NCBI GenBank assembly: GCA_030425205.1
Contig: JAUIAP010000023.1
Location: forward strand, 1 to 64,000
Source: Anaerolineae bacterium
GTDB lineage: Bacteria; Chloroflexota; Anaerolineae; Promineifilales; Promineifilaceae
DNA length: 64,000 nucleotides
Direction of reading: 5' to 3'
Shown piece by piece: positions 17,946 to 26,452 of this stretch (its first letter is position 1; each line of letters opens with the position of its first letter). The position numbers and the translations under genes were made by a program. Below the pieces are notes generated by a model. The model saw only the letters and a list, made by a program, of their open reading frames with translations. It had not been told where the DNA came from and searched no databases.

Positions 17946-19082
17946 ATGAATCTCGACGCACTAAAATCTGCAATTCAATCGCCACATCCCTTGCCTTTAC
18001 ACGCCAAGCTGCGCGAGGCGTTGCTGCGTCAAATTGAGGACGGGCAGTTGCCAGCGGGTGCGCTGTTGCCCTCTGAGCGCATCCTGCGCGAGGCGCTTAA
18101 CGTCAGCCGCTCGACTGTGCGACAGGCAATTCATGCGTTGGTGCAGGCTGGTCGCTTGCAGAGCGTACCGGGTAAAGGGACGTTTGTCCTTGCCGAAACC
18201 TCTACAAGTGGTCTCGGGCAGATCGCCCTGATCGTCTCGCGTCCGAATTTTCATTTTTTCTATCCTCAGCTTGCGGCGGCGTTTGAGACGGCCGTGCGGC
18301 AAGCTGGATACGGGCTGGTGATGTCGCTGCACAATGACCGTGTTGAGACATTGCTGGAGCGGCTCGATGAACTCGTTCAGGCGCAGTCGCTGGCAGGGAT
18401 TGCGCTTGTGCCGCCGCGCTTTGGCGATTTGGCGGCGGTGGTCGCAAAGGTCAAACGCATTGGTGTGCCGCTCGTATTTATCGGCCGAACCGCCAACACC
18501 CAATCCGCCCCATCCGTCGCCGTGGACAACGTGCAGATCGGCTTGCGTGCGACCCAACATCTGATCGAATTGGGTCATCGGCACATTCTGTACATCGGCT
18601 TCACCGACTACTCGACGGGCATCGAACGCGCTGAGGGTTATCGGCAGGCGATGACGGCGGCGGGATTGGCTGAGTTGATCGATATTCGGCCGATTCCCGA
18701 ATCGCACAGCGACGATGCCAACATCCGCATCGCCGAACCTGCGCGACAGTTGGCGGCGGAAATTTTGACCGCTAAAAATCGGTCGACCGCCATCTTCTGC
18801 TTCAACGATGCGACGGCGATGGGCGTTTACAAAGCTGCCCGCGACCTCGCTATTGCGATGCCATTGCAATTGTCGCTCGTTTCCGTCGATAATTTGCCAA
18901 CGATTTTGCATTTTGAAGTGCCGCTGACGACATTCGCCCTGCCCAGTACGGAGCTTGGGGAAAGATCGGCCGATTTGCTGCTCGCGCAACTGCGCGGTGA
19001 TGCCTCTTCCAAACCTCAACAGTTATTGCTCCCTGCCCAATTTATGCCGCGTCAGTCGTCGGGCGCAGTTCATAATCTGTAA
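17946..19082 (+). CDS. GntR-type regulator with LacI-like sensor domain
   Basis: This 378-residue chimeric regulator has an N-terminal GntR winged helix (PLHAKLREALLRQIEDGQLP, then LPSERILREALNVSRSTVRQ). It is joined to a LacI/periplasmic-binding-protein-like sugar sensor (IALIVSRPNFHFFYPQLAAA onward). This is the AraR-type arrangement used in sugar catabolism. I prefer ATG 17946, because the longer frame to 17877 would run through the TGGTA repeats. It is convergent with the GH88 gene, whose promoter carries a perfect palindrome with the same half-site. It probably controls GH88 and itself. Confidence 0.87.
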   Translation: MNLDALKSAIQSPHPLPLHAKLREALLRQIEDGQLPAGALLPSERILREALNVSRSTVRQAIHALVQAGRLQSVPGKGTFVLAETSTSGLGQIALIVSRPNFHFFYPQLAAAFETAVRQAGYGLVMSLHNDRVETLLERLDELVQAQSLAGIALVPPRFGDLAAVVAKVKRIGVPLVFIGRTANTQSAPSVAVDNVQIGLRATQHLIELGHRHILYIGFTDYSTGIERAEGYRQAMTAAGLAELIDIRPIPESHSDDANIRIAEPARQLAAEILTAKNRSTAIFCFNDATAMGVYKAARDLAIAMPLQLSLVSVDNLPTILHFEVPLTTFALPSTELGERSADLLLAQLRGDASSKPQQLLLPAQFMPRQSSGAVHNL

Positions 19083-19102
19083 TTTCATGCGCCATAAACT
19101 GA

Positions 19103-20239
19103 CTAGCGGATGACGGTTGACACCCATAAATCCACATGGGTGTCTGTCAGCATCGTCAATGCTTCGAGCATAAAGTAATCACCATAGATCATGTATGCGT
19201 CCATCCACTGCCCTTTCGGGACATGGCTTGCACCATGCAAAAGCAAGCCTTGTGCATCAGGACGATCATCCCAACAATGTGTTGTCAGGGCATCAAATAG
19301 GCGCGTTGCATACGCTTTATATTCTACTGCATTCTCAGGATCGACCTGCGCCAGACGCAACAGACCAACCAACGCAATGGATGCAGCCGAACTGTCACGA
19401 TAATCGGGCATACCTTCAGGTAGCCATAAATCCCACAGCGGCACATCGTCTGCGGGCAGCTCCGCCATAAATCGCCGCGCCATTTTGCGGGCAGTTTCCA
19501 CAAGAAATGGCTGATCGGGACACCATTGCGCCGCCATCGCAAACCCACAAATCCCCCACGCCTGACCACGCGCCCATAGCGATTCATCGGCCGCGCCCTG
19601 ATGGGTTGCGCCGTGCATTGGCTCGCCCGTATGCTGGTTGAAGAAAAAGGTGTGGAACGTGCTGCCGTCGGGGCGCATGTTGTGGGCGGCGGTGGCGCGG
19701 GCATGGTCGAGCGCGGCGGTCGCATAGCGCGAATCACCTGTGCGTTGACCTGCCCAAAAGAGTAGCGGCAAATTCATCATCGTGTCCATGATCATCTGTC
19801 CGCCGCGCGCCTCTTCGCCGATTGGTCCCCACGCTTGGATATAGCGACCTTTCGGCCGATAACGCCCCAGTAGCACCGCCGCCGCCCGCATCGCTAACGC
19901 AGCCGCGTCCTCATCGCCTGTCAACTGGTGCTGGGCCTGCGCACTCAGCGTAAACAAAAAGCCGAGGTCGTGGTTAATATGGATATTTTCGTCGAGCCGC
20001 CGCTCAAAGCTGGGAAGCAACGCCGCCGCATAGCCAGCAAGTTCTTCATCCCCCGTTTGTGCGTAGGTCAGCCAAACCATGCCCGGCCAGAAGCCAGCGA
20101 CCCAGTTGATATTTTCCTTGAGGGCGTATCTTGTGCCGTCGCCGTAGTTGGGGAATTTGCTCCCATATATACGCCAATTTTGCTGAACGCGTTGCATAGC
20201 GGTGTCGAGAAGGTGTTGGGGGTCTTGCGTGCGTGCCAT
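19103..20239 (-). CDS. GH88 unsaturated glucuronyl hydrolase
   Basis: This 378-residue (alpha/alpha)6-barrel enzyme removes the 4,5-unsaturated uronic acid left by polysaccharide lyases. Key residues are Asp91 (HINHDLGF) and Asp152 (QMIMDTMMNLPLLFW), which line up with the two essential aspartates (88 and 149) of Bacillus sp. GL1 unsaturated glucuronyl hydrolase. It has no signal peptide and is cytoplasmic. I start at ATG 20239; the frame can be extended only to a TTG at 20251. An 18-bp perfect palindrome lies 40 bases upstream. Its presence suggests use of lyase products from glycosaminoglycan- or ulvan-like polymers. Confidence 0.9.
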   Translation of the reverse strand: MARTQDPQHLLDTAMQRVQQNWRIYGSKFPNYGDGTRYALKENINWVAGFWPGMVWLTYAQTGDEELAGYAAALLPSFERRLDENIHINHDLGFLFTLSAQAQHQLTGDEDAAALAMRAAAVLLGRYRPKGRYIQAWGPIGEEARGGQMIMDTMMNLPLLFWAGQRTGDSRYATAALDHARATAAHNMRPDGSTFHTFFFNQHTGEPMHGATHQGAADESLWARGQAWGICGFAMAAQWCPDQPFLVETARKMARRFMAELPADDVPLWDLWLPEGMPDYRDSSAASIALVGLLRLAQVDPENAVEYKAYATRLFDALTTHCWDDRPDAQGLLLHGASHVPKGQWMDAYMIYGDYFMLEALTMLTDTHVDLWVSTVIR

Positions 20240-20279
20240 GCTGAATGTCAAATCCTTGCACCATTTTTTGAGTCACCCA

Positions 20280-20297
20280 AACTGGTACGTACCAGTT
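20280..20297. promoter_or_regulatory. Perfect 18-bp operator upstream of GH88
   Basis: AACTGGTACGTACCAGTT is perfectly symmetric and lies 40 bases upstream of the GH88 start. Its half-site AACTGGTA recurs just upstream of the neighbouring GntR regulator gene, so that regulator is the likely ligand. Confidence 0.7.
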
Positions 20298-20436
20298 GTA
20301 TCACGGATGGAGATGGTAGGCAAATTAAATGTGCTGATGGCGATTTACGCACCCCGTCAGGCCAATCAGCGAAGAATAAAAAGAAATCCCGTAAAAGCAC
20401 GGCAAACAATTTCCGACCTTTATAGAGAATGGTGAA

Positions 20437-21708
20437 TTATGCATGATGAATTATGAAGTCCCGTTTTGGCATTGCTCCTTTTTGTTGGTTGGTTGTGTTG
20501 TGCCAACCATTCCAGATAACCGTCTGCTTCGTTTGACGTTCTCGTAGGTAGAGGCGGTCTTGTTTGTGCGCGTGTTTTGCAGCGTGCTGACCATCGGTGA
20601 AGTAAAGCCGCTCTTTCCGCTTAGCTTGTGACGTGTTGCCCTGTGTCCCGTGTTTCGCAAGGTCTCGTCGTAGTTGGCGGTTGAGTGGTTTTGTTCCGTT
20701 GGTGGTGCTGTTTTTGTAGGGGGCTAGATAGCTGTTAGGCAGGCGACACGCCCATTGAACGCGACGGTCTCCGCGCGGATCGGTGAAGGCAAAGGCGGCA
20801 CGCCCATGTTGCCACAGCGCGCCCTCTTTATCTTGTGTTGCTAGGATGGCAAAATTGCTGACACGCCCGACATCACAGGCATGATCATAGTTGCGCTGTG
20901 TGCGAGCAGCGACTCCCGTAATTGTTTCTAAGCGATCGCGTGAAATGGGGAGTGCTGCGCGCCCCGCATGAAAGCACGCGTAGAAGCTGGCACGCACGCC
21001 CCCAATCGTTTGTAGTAATGCTGTGATGGGTAGCTCGACACAGTTGCCTTGCAAATAGTCGAGGTCAAGGTGTCGTGCGACGCGCGTAGTGCCGTAAAGC
21101 CAGAGACGGCCGTGATCATCTCGCTCCCACAAAATGCCCGCCCCATCCTGCAAAAGTTGTCGTAAGCGTCGCCAGCCGCAAACGCGCAGGGCAGAAAACT
21201 TAGCTGTTAAGGTTGCTCTCAGTTTCTCAACGGCGATCCAACCTCTCCCCTGCGAATCTAGGTGACGACAGAGTAGCCAAATTCGGCCGATTGCCGCCAA
21301 CTCTTCACGCAACATCGCCACTAACAACGTTGGCTGCACGCGAATCGTGGTGCGTTCTGCAACAACAGAGGGTGTATCTGGAATGATTTCGAGCGCGATT
21401 GGTTGACGGGGTCGCAGATTGGATGTGACAGGCTGCCCCTGTCGCTGTGCGGGGACGCGGGAAAGCCGTTGTGGGGTATAGGCAGAGATAGCGCAACCTG
21501 CAACGTGCTGCGCGTCGTGCTGTGCTGCTAAATTTGTTACCTGTGTTGCATCACGCTGTGCTTGCTGCTGTTGCCGTAATGCCAGCAATTTCTCGTTGGC
21601 AGCACACAATTGCGCGGACAAATTGACAGGATCACCAATCCGTGCTATCTTTGCCACAATCTTTGACGGGTTCCTTGCGGGAGGCACATCTTCCCCCTCC
21701 CCAATCAA
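20437..21708 (-). CDS. Unknown plasmid-like protein, possible replication initiator
   Basis: I do not recognise a family. The 423-residue protein is basic and Gln/Arg-rich. It has a winged-helix-like centre (AIGRIWLLCRHLDSQGRGWI, LRVCGWRRLRQLLQDGAG) and a second helix-turn-helix-like segment (SRDRLETITGVAARTQRNYD), ending in a long Lys/Arg-rich tail. It starts at TTG 21708 or GTG 21687; GGGGA precedes the latter. Upstream is a stack of hairpins, and further upstream a parA operon points the other way, so I infer a replication initiator-like role on an integrated or former plasmid. That role is inference only. Confidence 0.6.
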   Translation of the reverse strand: MIGEGEDVPPARNPSKIVAKIARIGDPVNLSAQLCAANEKLLALRQQQQAQRDATQVTNLAAQHDAQHVAGCAISAYTPQRLSRVPAQRQGQPVTSNLRPRQPIALEIIPDTPSVVAERTTIRVQPTLLVAMLREELAAIGRIWLLCRHLDSQGRGWIAVEKLRATLTAKFSALRVCGWRRLRQLLQDGAGILWERDDHGRLWLYGTTRVARHLDLDYLQGNCVELPITALLQTIGGVRASFYACFHAGRAALPISRDRLETITGVAARTQRNYDHACDVGRVSNFAILATQDKEGALWQHGRAAFAFTDPRGDRRVQWACRLPNSYLAPYKNSTTNGTKPLNRQLRRDLAKHGTQGNTSQAKRKERLYFTDGQHAAKHAHKQDRLYLRERQTKQTVIWNGWHNTTNQQKGAMPKRDFIIHHA

Positions 21709-21722
21709 GGAGCTTTCTAAGC

Positions 21723-21849
21723 GAGATAACTATTAGCGACCAAACCAAGAAGTTATCTCAAACGAAAATATTTATTTTTGAAAGCTGGCTAACAAGCCAG
21801 CTTTTTCGTTTCTAGGGCAAAACAGCTACCCTAGAGACGGCAAAAGCCG
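21723..21849. promoter_or_regulatory. Stack of four stem-loops upstream of the Rep-like gene
   Basis: There are four consecutive inverted repeats: GAGATAACT/AGTTATCTC (21723-21731 with 21751-21759), AAAGCTGGCT/AGCCAGCTTT (21781-21790 with 21795-21804, then T residues), TCTAGGG/CCCTAGA (21811-21817 with 21829-21835) and CGGC/GCCG (21838-21849). The second looks like a terminator on the plus strand. The group could be an attenuator or an origin with folded single strands. Confidence 0.55.
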
Positions 21850-22167
21850 CCCATCTTTACTCACAATAGGGGAACATTGTGATCAAAAATAGACAGCTTT
21901 TTGAGAAAAGTGACGTTGAATTGTTTAGAAGAAGCGACATAGCCAATCCCTTTGGCAAAATCTGTATTTAGTTTGGGATTAAAGCTGAGATGAGGGTCAA
22001 TTTTGCAATGATAATACAATTTCGTATAATCATCAGTAATTGTTTGCCAACTCAACGCAATCCATTGATTGGTGAACTTTATACCCATCCGTTCAAGCTC
22101 TGTCGCCTAACCAAAAGCAAATGCAGAGCTTGTTCTGTTTTTAGGTCAAAGTTTCGCATCATTATAA
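21850..22167. other. Non-coding stretch in the plasmid-like island
   Basis: This AT-rich stretch has no reading frame I would call a gene. A 75-codon minus-strand frame (21861-22088) has ordinary composition but no recognisable motif and no good ribosome site. I see nothing else in it. Confidence 0.4.
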
Positions 22168-22479
22168 ACAGATCATCCCAAATTAGCGAAGATCAATTTC
22201 ATACTTGTACTTTCTTATCCGATCAGACGTGCTACGAAAAAGGGTGCGGCACTTAACGCGTACTTTGAAGCGGGTGGGCAGCCGCAATGGTTTCGCACTC
22301 ATCTTAAAAGTGTGCTGGGTCAACATCCCCAATGGTTGAATTATCCGCACTGCGGAGATTTGCTTGCCATTAACAAGGGTCGTTCATTACGTGCTGCTCG
22401 CGGCTGTTGGCTAACTTGCTGGTTGGGTAAATTTGTTCAAAAGGCACGGCCACCACAATGGGTTGTCTCGGCCGTTTGA
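22168..22479 (+). pseudogene. Coding remnant without start codon
   Basis: The frame from 22168 to the TGA at 22477-22479 reads as a plausible protein (RATKKGAALNAYFEAGGQPQ, then HCGDLLAINKGRSLRAARG) but has no ATG, GTG or TTG at its beginning; a stop precedes it at 22165. The family is not recognised. It is probably the 3' part of a deleted gene. Confidence 0.35.
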
Positions 22480-22776
22480 ATTTCTTGCTGTCAGTCTGAT
22501 GATGTTGATTTGGAGACGCGAAAGCAAAAGTGGTAGGGGGTTTAAGGGTATTAAATTAAGAATGATTGCAGGCGGTGTGAATCTATGCTTTGGTGTTCAT
22601 GTTTCACGGGGAACAACGATGGTTTAGGTGAATCCCCATACCTAAACTAAACACTTTCGAGATGATGACATCGTCATTTGCTGATTGTCGATAAGCGACA
22701 AGGGGCCTCCACTTTACTGTATAGAATCACAGAATTTGTTTGTTCTTTTCTCCACTAACCGCCATACAAAAGCACA

Positions 22777-22940
22777 GTGAATTCACTATGAATTAATCAG
22801 GTTTCACTATGAATTAAGTAAGGTTTCATGATTAATTAAATTGTCTTGCCTGTTGCCATATACGCCGCACTTGCGTTATACTGAAACAACTATGATGCAC
22901 TGTGAATTAAATGTGATTTCATAGTTAATTCAATTGAAAC
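22777..22940. repeat. AT-rich repeats flanking the parA promoter (candidate centromere or iterons)
   Basis: The palindrome GTGAATTCAC is at 22777-22786. TTTCACTATGAATTAA (22802-22817) and TTTCATGATTAATTAA (22824-22839) are related words, and an inverted cluster near 22899-22940 includes GTGAATTAAA and TTTCATAGTTAATTCAATTG. GTGAATTCAC occurs again at 24212-24221, after the second gene of the operon. These look like binding sites for the ParA/ribbon-helix-helix partition complex. Confidence 0.6.
22853..22882 (+). promoter_or_regulatory. Promoter of the parA operon
   Basis: TTGCCA (22853-22858) and TATACT (22877-22882) are separated by 18 bases, each five of six to the sigma-70 consensus. Repeats lie on both sides, which suits autorepression by the partition proteins. 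Confidence 0.5.
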
Positions 22941-22969
22941 AACTTTAAGTTTGGGTGTAGGAGAATGTG

Positions 22970-23839
22970 ATGGCAAATAGGGACAGCAAGATATTTGCAA
23001 TTGTGAACCGGAAGGGTGGGGTGGGTAAGTCAACGACGGCAATCAACCTTGCGCATGGTTTATCAAGACAATTACTTAGAAAAGACAGTGATGGAGAATG
23101 GGAAGCCGATGGCCATGTATTACTCATCGACTTTGATCCACAGGGCAACTGCGCGATGGCGTTGGGTGTTGAACGCGGTGATGCCGATTTGGGAGAGTTG
23201 CTGACGGGCAGACAAACATTGGCGGAGGCGGTCGTATCGGCCGATCGTGAAGATGCAGGCTTTCCGCGTGGCAATCTTTGGCTGATCCCGTCATCCAACT
23301 CGTTGGCCGATGCCAAGCAGGAAGTGATTCTCGGCAACTTCATGAAAATGATGACGGCGCGACAAAGTCGTGGTGAGATTCCATTGTTAGACGTTCTAAA
23401 AGATAAGCTAGGCGCACTGCGGGAGCGATTCACCTATATTGTGATCGATTGCCCGCCCACGCTGGATGCGCTTTCAAACGCTGTATATCATCTCTCCGAC
23501 GCGGCCATTGTTCCTGTAAAAGTGGATTATTTGAGCGCCGCAGGAGCCGCGCAACATGTTACGGATATTCGACAAGCACAAACTGATGGAATTGAAATAA
23601 ACATCGATCTCATTGTGCCGACCTTCTATGTCAGCCGCCAAGTGCTTGATAGACAGATATTGGATGCTTTGAAGGAGACTTATGGTGAAGGACGAGTCGC
23701 TGAGCCGATTCCGAAAGCGCAATCAGTTGCAGAGGCTCCAGCCTATCAGGGTGGGGCGACGCTCTTTGAATATGCTCCCGATTCACCCGCAACGGTCGCA
23801 TATCAAAGTTTAGTAGAGAGGGTATTTAACAATGGCTAA
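22970..23839 (+). CDS. parA: ParA-family partition ATPase
   Basis: This 289-residue ATPase has the deviant Walker A KGGVGKSTTAINLA (residues 15-28) with the signature lysine, the Walker A' segment VLLIDFDPQGN and Walker B IVIDCPPTLD. These define ParA/Soj ATPases that segregate plasmids or chromosomes by nucleoid binding. AGGAG lies six bases before ATG 22970; an in-frame GTG sits at 22967. It lacks the long N-terminal DNA-binding domain of P1-type ParA. It overlaps the next gene by eight bases, as in partition operons. AT-rich repeats upstream may be its control region or centromere. Confidence 0.93.
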   Translation: MANRDSKIFAIVNRKGGVGKSTTAINLAHGLSRQLLRKDSDGEWEADGHVLLIDFDPQGNCAMALGVERGDADLGELLTGRQTLAEAVVSADREDAGFPRGNLWLIPSSNSLADAKQEVILGNFMKMMTARQSRGEIPLLDVLKDKLGALRERFTYIVIDCPPTLDALSNAVYHLSDAAIVPVKVDYLSAAGAAQHVTDIRQAQTDGIEINIDLIVPTFYVSRQVLDRQILDALKETYGEGRVAEPIPKAQSVAEAPAYQGGATLFEYAPDSPATVAYQSLVERVFNNG

Positions 23840-24191
23840 GAAGAAAGGGCTGGCGAATCCAATGGCGGGTTTTGATGCAAAACCCACAAAGAAAACAAGC
23901 CGCATACTTGATAATCCGCTTGAAAGCGTCATTCCAACTGATGTGCGAAAAGCACTGAATCGCAAAGGGAAAGATACGACAATGGCTGGTCGCTATCTGC
24001 GCCGGTCGATTCTCGTATTGCCTGAAATGGATGAGGCGATGAATCGTAAGGCACGGGAGCTTGGGGTAGGGAAGATGGAGCTGGTTCGTTACTTATTGGC
24101 AGCTGGACTTGAACAGTTGAACAGGGGGGAAGAACCAGAAAAGAAAGAGGTTGTGACCGTGCGTTTAGAGATGCCACATTGGCAAGAGTAG
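23832..24191 (+). CDS. Ribbon-helix-helix DNA-binding partner of ParA
   Basis: This 119-residue protein has a basic, probably flexible N-terminus (about residues 1-50). A ribbon-helix-helix-like segment follows: RRSILVLPEMDEAMNRKARE, then MELVRYLLAAGLEQL. Its ATG lies inside the end of parA. Partner proteins of small ParA ATPases often have this layout: they bind the centromere with the RHH fold and stimulate ATPase activity with the N-terminus. The nested palindrome immediately after its stop and GTGAATTCAC upstream of parA are likely binding sites. Its assignment as the ParB-equivalent is inferred from context. Confidence 0.75.
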   Translation: MAKKKGLANPMAGFDAKPTKKTSRILDNPLESVIPTDVRKALNRKGKDTTMAGRYLRRSILVLPEMDEAMNRKARELGVGKMELVRYLLAAGLEQLNRGEEPEKKEVVTVRLEMPHWQE

Positions 24192-24243
24192 TGAAACCTG
24201 TTGAAACAATAGTGAATTCACAGTTGTTTCAATAATATTTCAC
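24191..24243. promoter_or_regulatory. Nested palindromic operator between the partner gene and the antirepressor gene
   Basis: Three inverted repeats share nearly one centre: GTGAATTCAC (24212-24221), TTGAAACAA/TTGTTTCAA (24201-24209 with 24224-24232) and outer GTGAAA/TTTCAC (24191-24196 with 24238-24243). The core is also present upstream of parA. It lies 12 bases before the next start codon and would block transcription or translation of that gene. Confidence 0.65.
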
Positions 24244-24255
24244 AGGTAATCAATC

Positions 24256-25089
24256 ATGACACAAGAACAGAAAGCTGTCACACCCATGCAGCAACGAGAA
24301 ATTGAGTTTTATGGAGATGAGATCGTCGCGGTTCAAACGGTTGATGGAGACGTGGTTGTTCCTGTTCGGCCGATTTGTGAGCTAATCGGTGTCGCGTGGC
24401 CGCCGCAATATAATCGTATCAAGCGCGATCTGATTCTTTCGGAGGAGGCGACGGTCGTTACCGTTACGATAACGACCGCTGGGGCAACCCAAACACAAAG
24501 CCGTGAAATGGTTGCGCTACCACTCAAATATCTAAATGGTTGGCTGTTTGGGATGAACGCAAGTCGTGTCAAACCAGAAATCAAAGAGCGCCTATTACGC
24601 TACCAACGTGAATGTTACGATGTTCTGTACGAGGCATTTTTTGAGAACAAAGTGACGGCACGTCCTGATCCGCTGGTGGATGAACTGCTACGGGGTGATT
24701 CGGCCGAAGCACGCGCTTATCAAATGGCAATGGCGATTGCAAACATGGCTCGTGAACAGTTGTTGATGCGCCAAAGGGTTGAATCGGCCGAAAGTATATT
24801 GACCAAGCACGAGCAACGGCTACAGATTCTCGAAGCAGGGCAGGGGGATGACTCACGATTTATTAGCGAGAATCAAGCGGTTGAGATTAGTCAGGCGGTG
24901 AAGACGATAGCGAATGAACTGACGAAGCGTAGTGGACGCAATCAGTTTGGCAGTGTTTATGGTGAGTTGTATCGTCGCATGGAAGTTACAAGCTATAAGC
25001 GATTGCCAGCGCCCCAATTCGATGAGGCAATGGATTTTTTGCGTCAATGGTGGCAGAGTTTGACGGATCAGAGTGGTGTTCCATTCTAG
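24256..25089 (+). CDS. P22-type antirepressor N-terminal domain protein
   Basis: This 277-residue protein has an N-terminal P22_AR_N-like domain (residues about 10-125). It contains EIVAVQTVDGDVVVPVRPIC, GVAWPPQYNRIKRD and MVALPLKYLNGWLFGMNASR with VKPEIKERLLRYQRECYDVL. The helical C-terminal half includes the coiled stretch AESILTKHEQRLQILEAGQG and a basic end. Such domains are found on phages and plasmids. It follows the partition genes with a shared operator, so it may belong to the same maintenance circuit. No other phage structural genes are present, so an ancestral plasmid or integrative element is favoured. Confidence 0.8.
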   Translation: MTQEQKAVTPMQQREIEFYGDEIVAVQTVDGDVVVPVRPICELIGVAWPPQYNRIKRDLILSEEATVVTVTITTAGATQTQSREMVALPLKYLNGWLFGMNASRVKPEIKERLLRYQRECYDVLYEAFFENKVTARPDPLVDELLRGDSAEARAYQMAMAIANMAREQLLMRQRVESAESILTKHEQRLQILEAGQGDDSRFISENQAVEISQAVKTIANELTKRSGRNQFGSVYGELYRRMEVTSYKRLPAPQFDEAMDFLRQWWQSLTDQSGVPF

Positions 25090-25192
25090 AACACGGTGTA
25101 TGAGTCAAGATTTGACCTGACAGGCACAATCGGCCGAATGATACTATCTAGATAATTCTTGTTTATAAGATTAAACAAACTATGAGACAAGT

Positions 25193-25227
25193 CCCGTCAT
25201 ACCTGAGAAGGCAGGTATCCATTCTTT
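25193..25227 (+). repeat. Intergenic REP-like element, copy 2
   Basis: It starts CCCGTCATACCTGAGAAGG and ends TATCCATTCTTT. The inner ACCTG..CAGGT arms can fold into a hairpin. Nearly the same sequence is at 26453-26487, and on the other strand at 17781-17817. It lies at the right border of the plasmid-like island. Confidence 0.8.
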
Positions 25228-25358
25228 ACAATGAGTTGGCTCCAAAAATGATATAGTGGCACTATAATCAGAAACTGAAGGATGGCAGACCGCACCACAC
25301 TTTTTAGATGTGACCTGTCGATTCAAAATTGCCATGCTGTCTGCAAACGAGATTTATC

Positions 25359-26435
25359 ATGTTCCGCATTCGCCCCTTACTGATCGTCCTATTCTTTCTA
25401 ACCATCGTGCGACCAGCACTGGCAGATTCGCCCACTTACCAAACCAGCGCTAGCACCACGACCTTTTTCGCCACCCTTCAACCATTCGTCTCTGCACGAC
25501 TTTATTATCCCAGCGCACAGGCAGATGGCTCCCCCCTCAACCCAACCGACCAATTCCCCGTTGTCGTCTTTATGCAGGGAGCCAACGTCGTTGCTGAACG
25601 CTATGAGTGGTTGGGCGCAATTGCGGCTGCTGGCTATATCGTCATCATTCCCGATAAGCCAGCTATCCCTAACGTACCAACGCTGACGACTGTCGATATT
25701 CTCGATAGCGCAATCCAACATATCAAGGCGTTGGATGAGCAGGCCGGGTCCGGGATATTCGGCCGATATTCCCAACAAACGATTATCGCAGGTCACTCAT
25801 TTGGCGGCTTTGTCAGCATCGTTGCCGCGCAAACCGCAGGGTGTCAGGAACACATACAGGATATTCTTGCCTTATGTCCACCGTTTTACGAACTCGACCC
25901 TACGGTGAAGGGGATGTGGCTGATCGGTGGTCATCGTCAAACGAGTGATCCCAACCCGACCTCCCCAACGACCAAGCCTGACGATTTCCCAATCTATTTG
26001 ATTGCGGGTGAGCAAGATGGACTTTCAACACGAGCAGATGTCATCGCCACATTTGATCGTTACGTGCAGCCCAAGTTTTATTACGAAATGGCGGGAGCCA
26101 ACCATTTTCAGTGGACGTCGTATCTTGAAGAAGGGGATCGCATCGAAGAGGATGGGGTCGCGACAATTTCGGCCGAAACGCAACAGGCACAATCGGTCAA
26201 CATCACCGTGCAGTTTATGGATTGTGTCCTTGAGATTAATCTCGCTGCCTGTGCGGAATTCCCCACTACCTCCACGCTCCCGACTGCCATCACGCTCACC
26301 ACAACCCAATCATCGCCAATCCCCGCAATCCCTATTATCTTGGGACTATTTCTCCTCCTCCTCACAATTTCAGGCGTTACGCAAACGCGTAGATTTGTTT
26401 GGCGGGATTCATTCAGTACGACGCACCGGATTTAG
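25359..26435 (+). CDS. Exported, membrane-anchored alpha/beta hydrolase
   Basis: The protein has 358 residues from ATG 25359; an earlier TTG at 25329 is unlikely. A signal peptide is clear (IRPLLIVLFFLTIVRPALA). The alpha/beta hydrolase body carries the oxyanion/strand segment FPVVVFMQGA, the nucleophile elbow GHSFGG (Ser147) and a late His in AGANHFQW, resembling chlorophyllase/PET-hydrolase-like lipases. The C-terminus has PTAITL (from residue 308), a transmembrane helix and a basic tail, a layout shared with both beta-helix proteins in the window. It is probably held at the cell surface. The ester substrate is unknown. Confidence 0.82.
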   Translation: MFRIRPLLIVLFFLTIVRPALADSPTYQTSASTTTFFATLQPFVSARLYYPSAQADGSPLNPTDQFPVVVFMQGANVVAERYEWLGAIAAAGYIVIIPDKPAIPNVPTLTTVDILDSAIQHIKALDEQAGSGIFGRYSQQTIIAGHSFGGFVSIVAAQTAGCQEHIQDILALCPPFYELDPTVKGMWLIGGHRQTSDPNPTSPTTKPDDFPIYLIAGEQDGLSTRADVIATFDRYVQPKFYYEMAGANHFQWTSYLEEGDRIEEDGVATISAETQQAQSVNITVQFMDCVLEINLAACAEFPTTSTLPTAITLTTTQSSPIPAIPIILGLFLLLLTISGVTQTRRFVWRDSFSTTHRI

Positions 26436-26452
26436 TGCACCGTAAAGTATGT

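Noticed and set aside
21861..22088. A 75-codon minus-strand gene in the plasmid-like island
   Set aside because: It has no family features and no clear ribosome site, and it sits in an AT-rich stretch where chance frames are expected.
22433..22627. A 64-codon plus-strand gene before the parA repeats
   Set aside because: It overlaps the better-looking remnant ending at 22479 in another frame and has no recognisable motif.
22777..22940. A short CRISPR array
   Set aside because: The repeats are imperfect, inverted relative to each other and unevenly spaced, and no cas genes are present.
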